Below, piece after piece: positions 17,841 through 18,288 of a stretch of 18,288 nt of DNA. Every line of letters starts with the position of its first letter. The first letter of the stretch is position 1. The stretch covers positions 1 through 18,288 of the forward strand of contig JAACJK010000150.1 in the NCBI GenBank assembly GCA_013368325.1, written 5' to 3'. The position numbers and the translations under genes are program-made. Below the pieces are notes generated by a model. That model was not told the DNA's origin. It searched no databases and saw only the letters and a list, made by a program, of their open reading frames with translations. Source of the stretch: Ephemerocybe angulata (Eukaryota; Basidiomycota; Agaricomycetes; Agaricales; Psathyrellaceae).

Positions 17841-18288
17841 TTGAAGATCTTTCATAAACGTTTTTGTATTTTTTGACAAAAATTTAATACGTTTTATTTT
17901 GAAGAAATAAGAATGGCTGGATCTAAAGGTCAATTATTTAGAAAATAGCAGTAAAATACAAATATGGAGCTATATTACTACTACTAAAATTATTAAATAT
18001 TATAATTCTTAATTTAGGCTTCCTCCTAAATAGAGTAAATAATATTTGGGCTATGCCCTATATTTAATAATTATGATTCTGATATTGATATTGATAATAT
18101 TTTATATCATATTATTTATATTATTGAGAAGAATCCGGAAGTGAAGTGTATAAAGGGTAGGGATTGACGGTATTAGCGTCAATCTTGCCTAAAAGATTAT
18201 AATAGAAAACTATAAGCAATATTTAGTAATTGGACTTAAATAAACAAAATATTTTAAGAAAATATATAGGAAATATATTCTAAAAATT
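17841..18288. other. Single-copy flank beyond the palindrome, no gene recognised
   Basis: This has no counterpart in the left arm. It contains small hairpins: TTTTTGT/ACAAAAA near 17860-17881, ATTTAGG/CCTAAAT near 18012-18031, GGGC/GCCC near 18048-18058, and a stronger GATTGACG/CGTCAATC stem near 18162-18184 extended by GGTAG/TTGCC. A short frame from ATG 17913 ends after 11 codons. No tRNA T-loop, rRNA block or known mitochondrial protein is seen. The GGCCAGTT family is absent. Confidence 0.6.

Noticed and set aside
17913..17948. Possible start of a protein gene (ATG GCT GGA …) in the right flank
   Set aside because: It stops after 11 codons, and no continuation in other frames looks like a known protein.

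Overview
This is a fungal-type mitochondrial DNA window. It is AT-rich, carries an intron-less nad1, a bacterial-like small-subunit rRNA (rns), four cloverleaf tRNAs, and a protein-primed family B DNA polymerase (dpo) of the kind carried by linear mitochondrial plasmids. The nad1 protein (for example the [15 protein letters not shown] loop) looks to me more like early-diverging fungi (zoosporic or Mucoromycota-like) than Dikarya. That is an impression from memory, not a search result.

The dominant feature is one giant palindrome. Bases 1-8853 are the reverse complement of about 8980-17837, around a 126-base asymmetric spacer (8854-8979). Each arm reads outward from the centre in the same order, all on one strand: nad1, rns, trnA(UGC), trnW(CCA), trnL(UAA), trnI(GAU), dpo. 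The right arm then continues into about 450 bases (17841-18288) that have no counterpart on the left, because the window starts where the left arm ends. The spacer contains nested GC-tipped inverted repeats.

The arms differ almost only by one-base indels, mostly in A/T runs. Neither copy of nad1 or dpo is open as read, but every frameshift in one arm is in frame in the other. Comparing arms gives a 338-residue ND1 and a polymerase of at least 918 residues with all Exo and Pol motifs present. One internal TGA in dpo, present in both arms, must be read as Trp, although the local tRNA-Trp has anticodon CCA. The indels therefore look like unpolished long-read errors more than gene decay.

Nearly all intergenic DNA consists of a dispersed family of AT-stem hairpins with conserved GC-containing ends (GGCCAGTT/AACTGGCC, GTGATA/GTCAA, CCGCAGGG). 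These are absent from the coding and rRNA sequence. The palindrome could be a true large inverted repeat, the end of a linear mtDNA with a closed hairpin telomere read around the loop, or a fold-back read/assembly artefact. The sequence alone cannot separate these.
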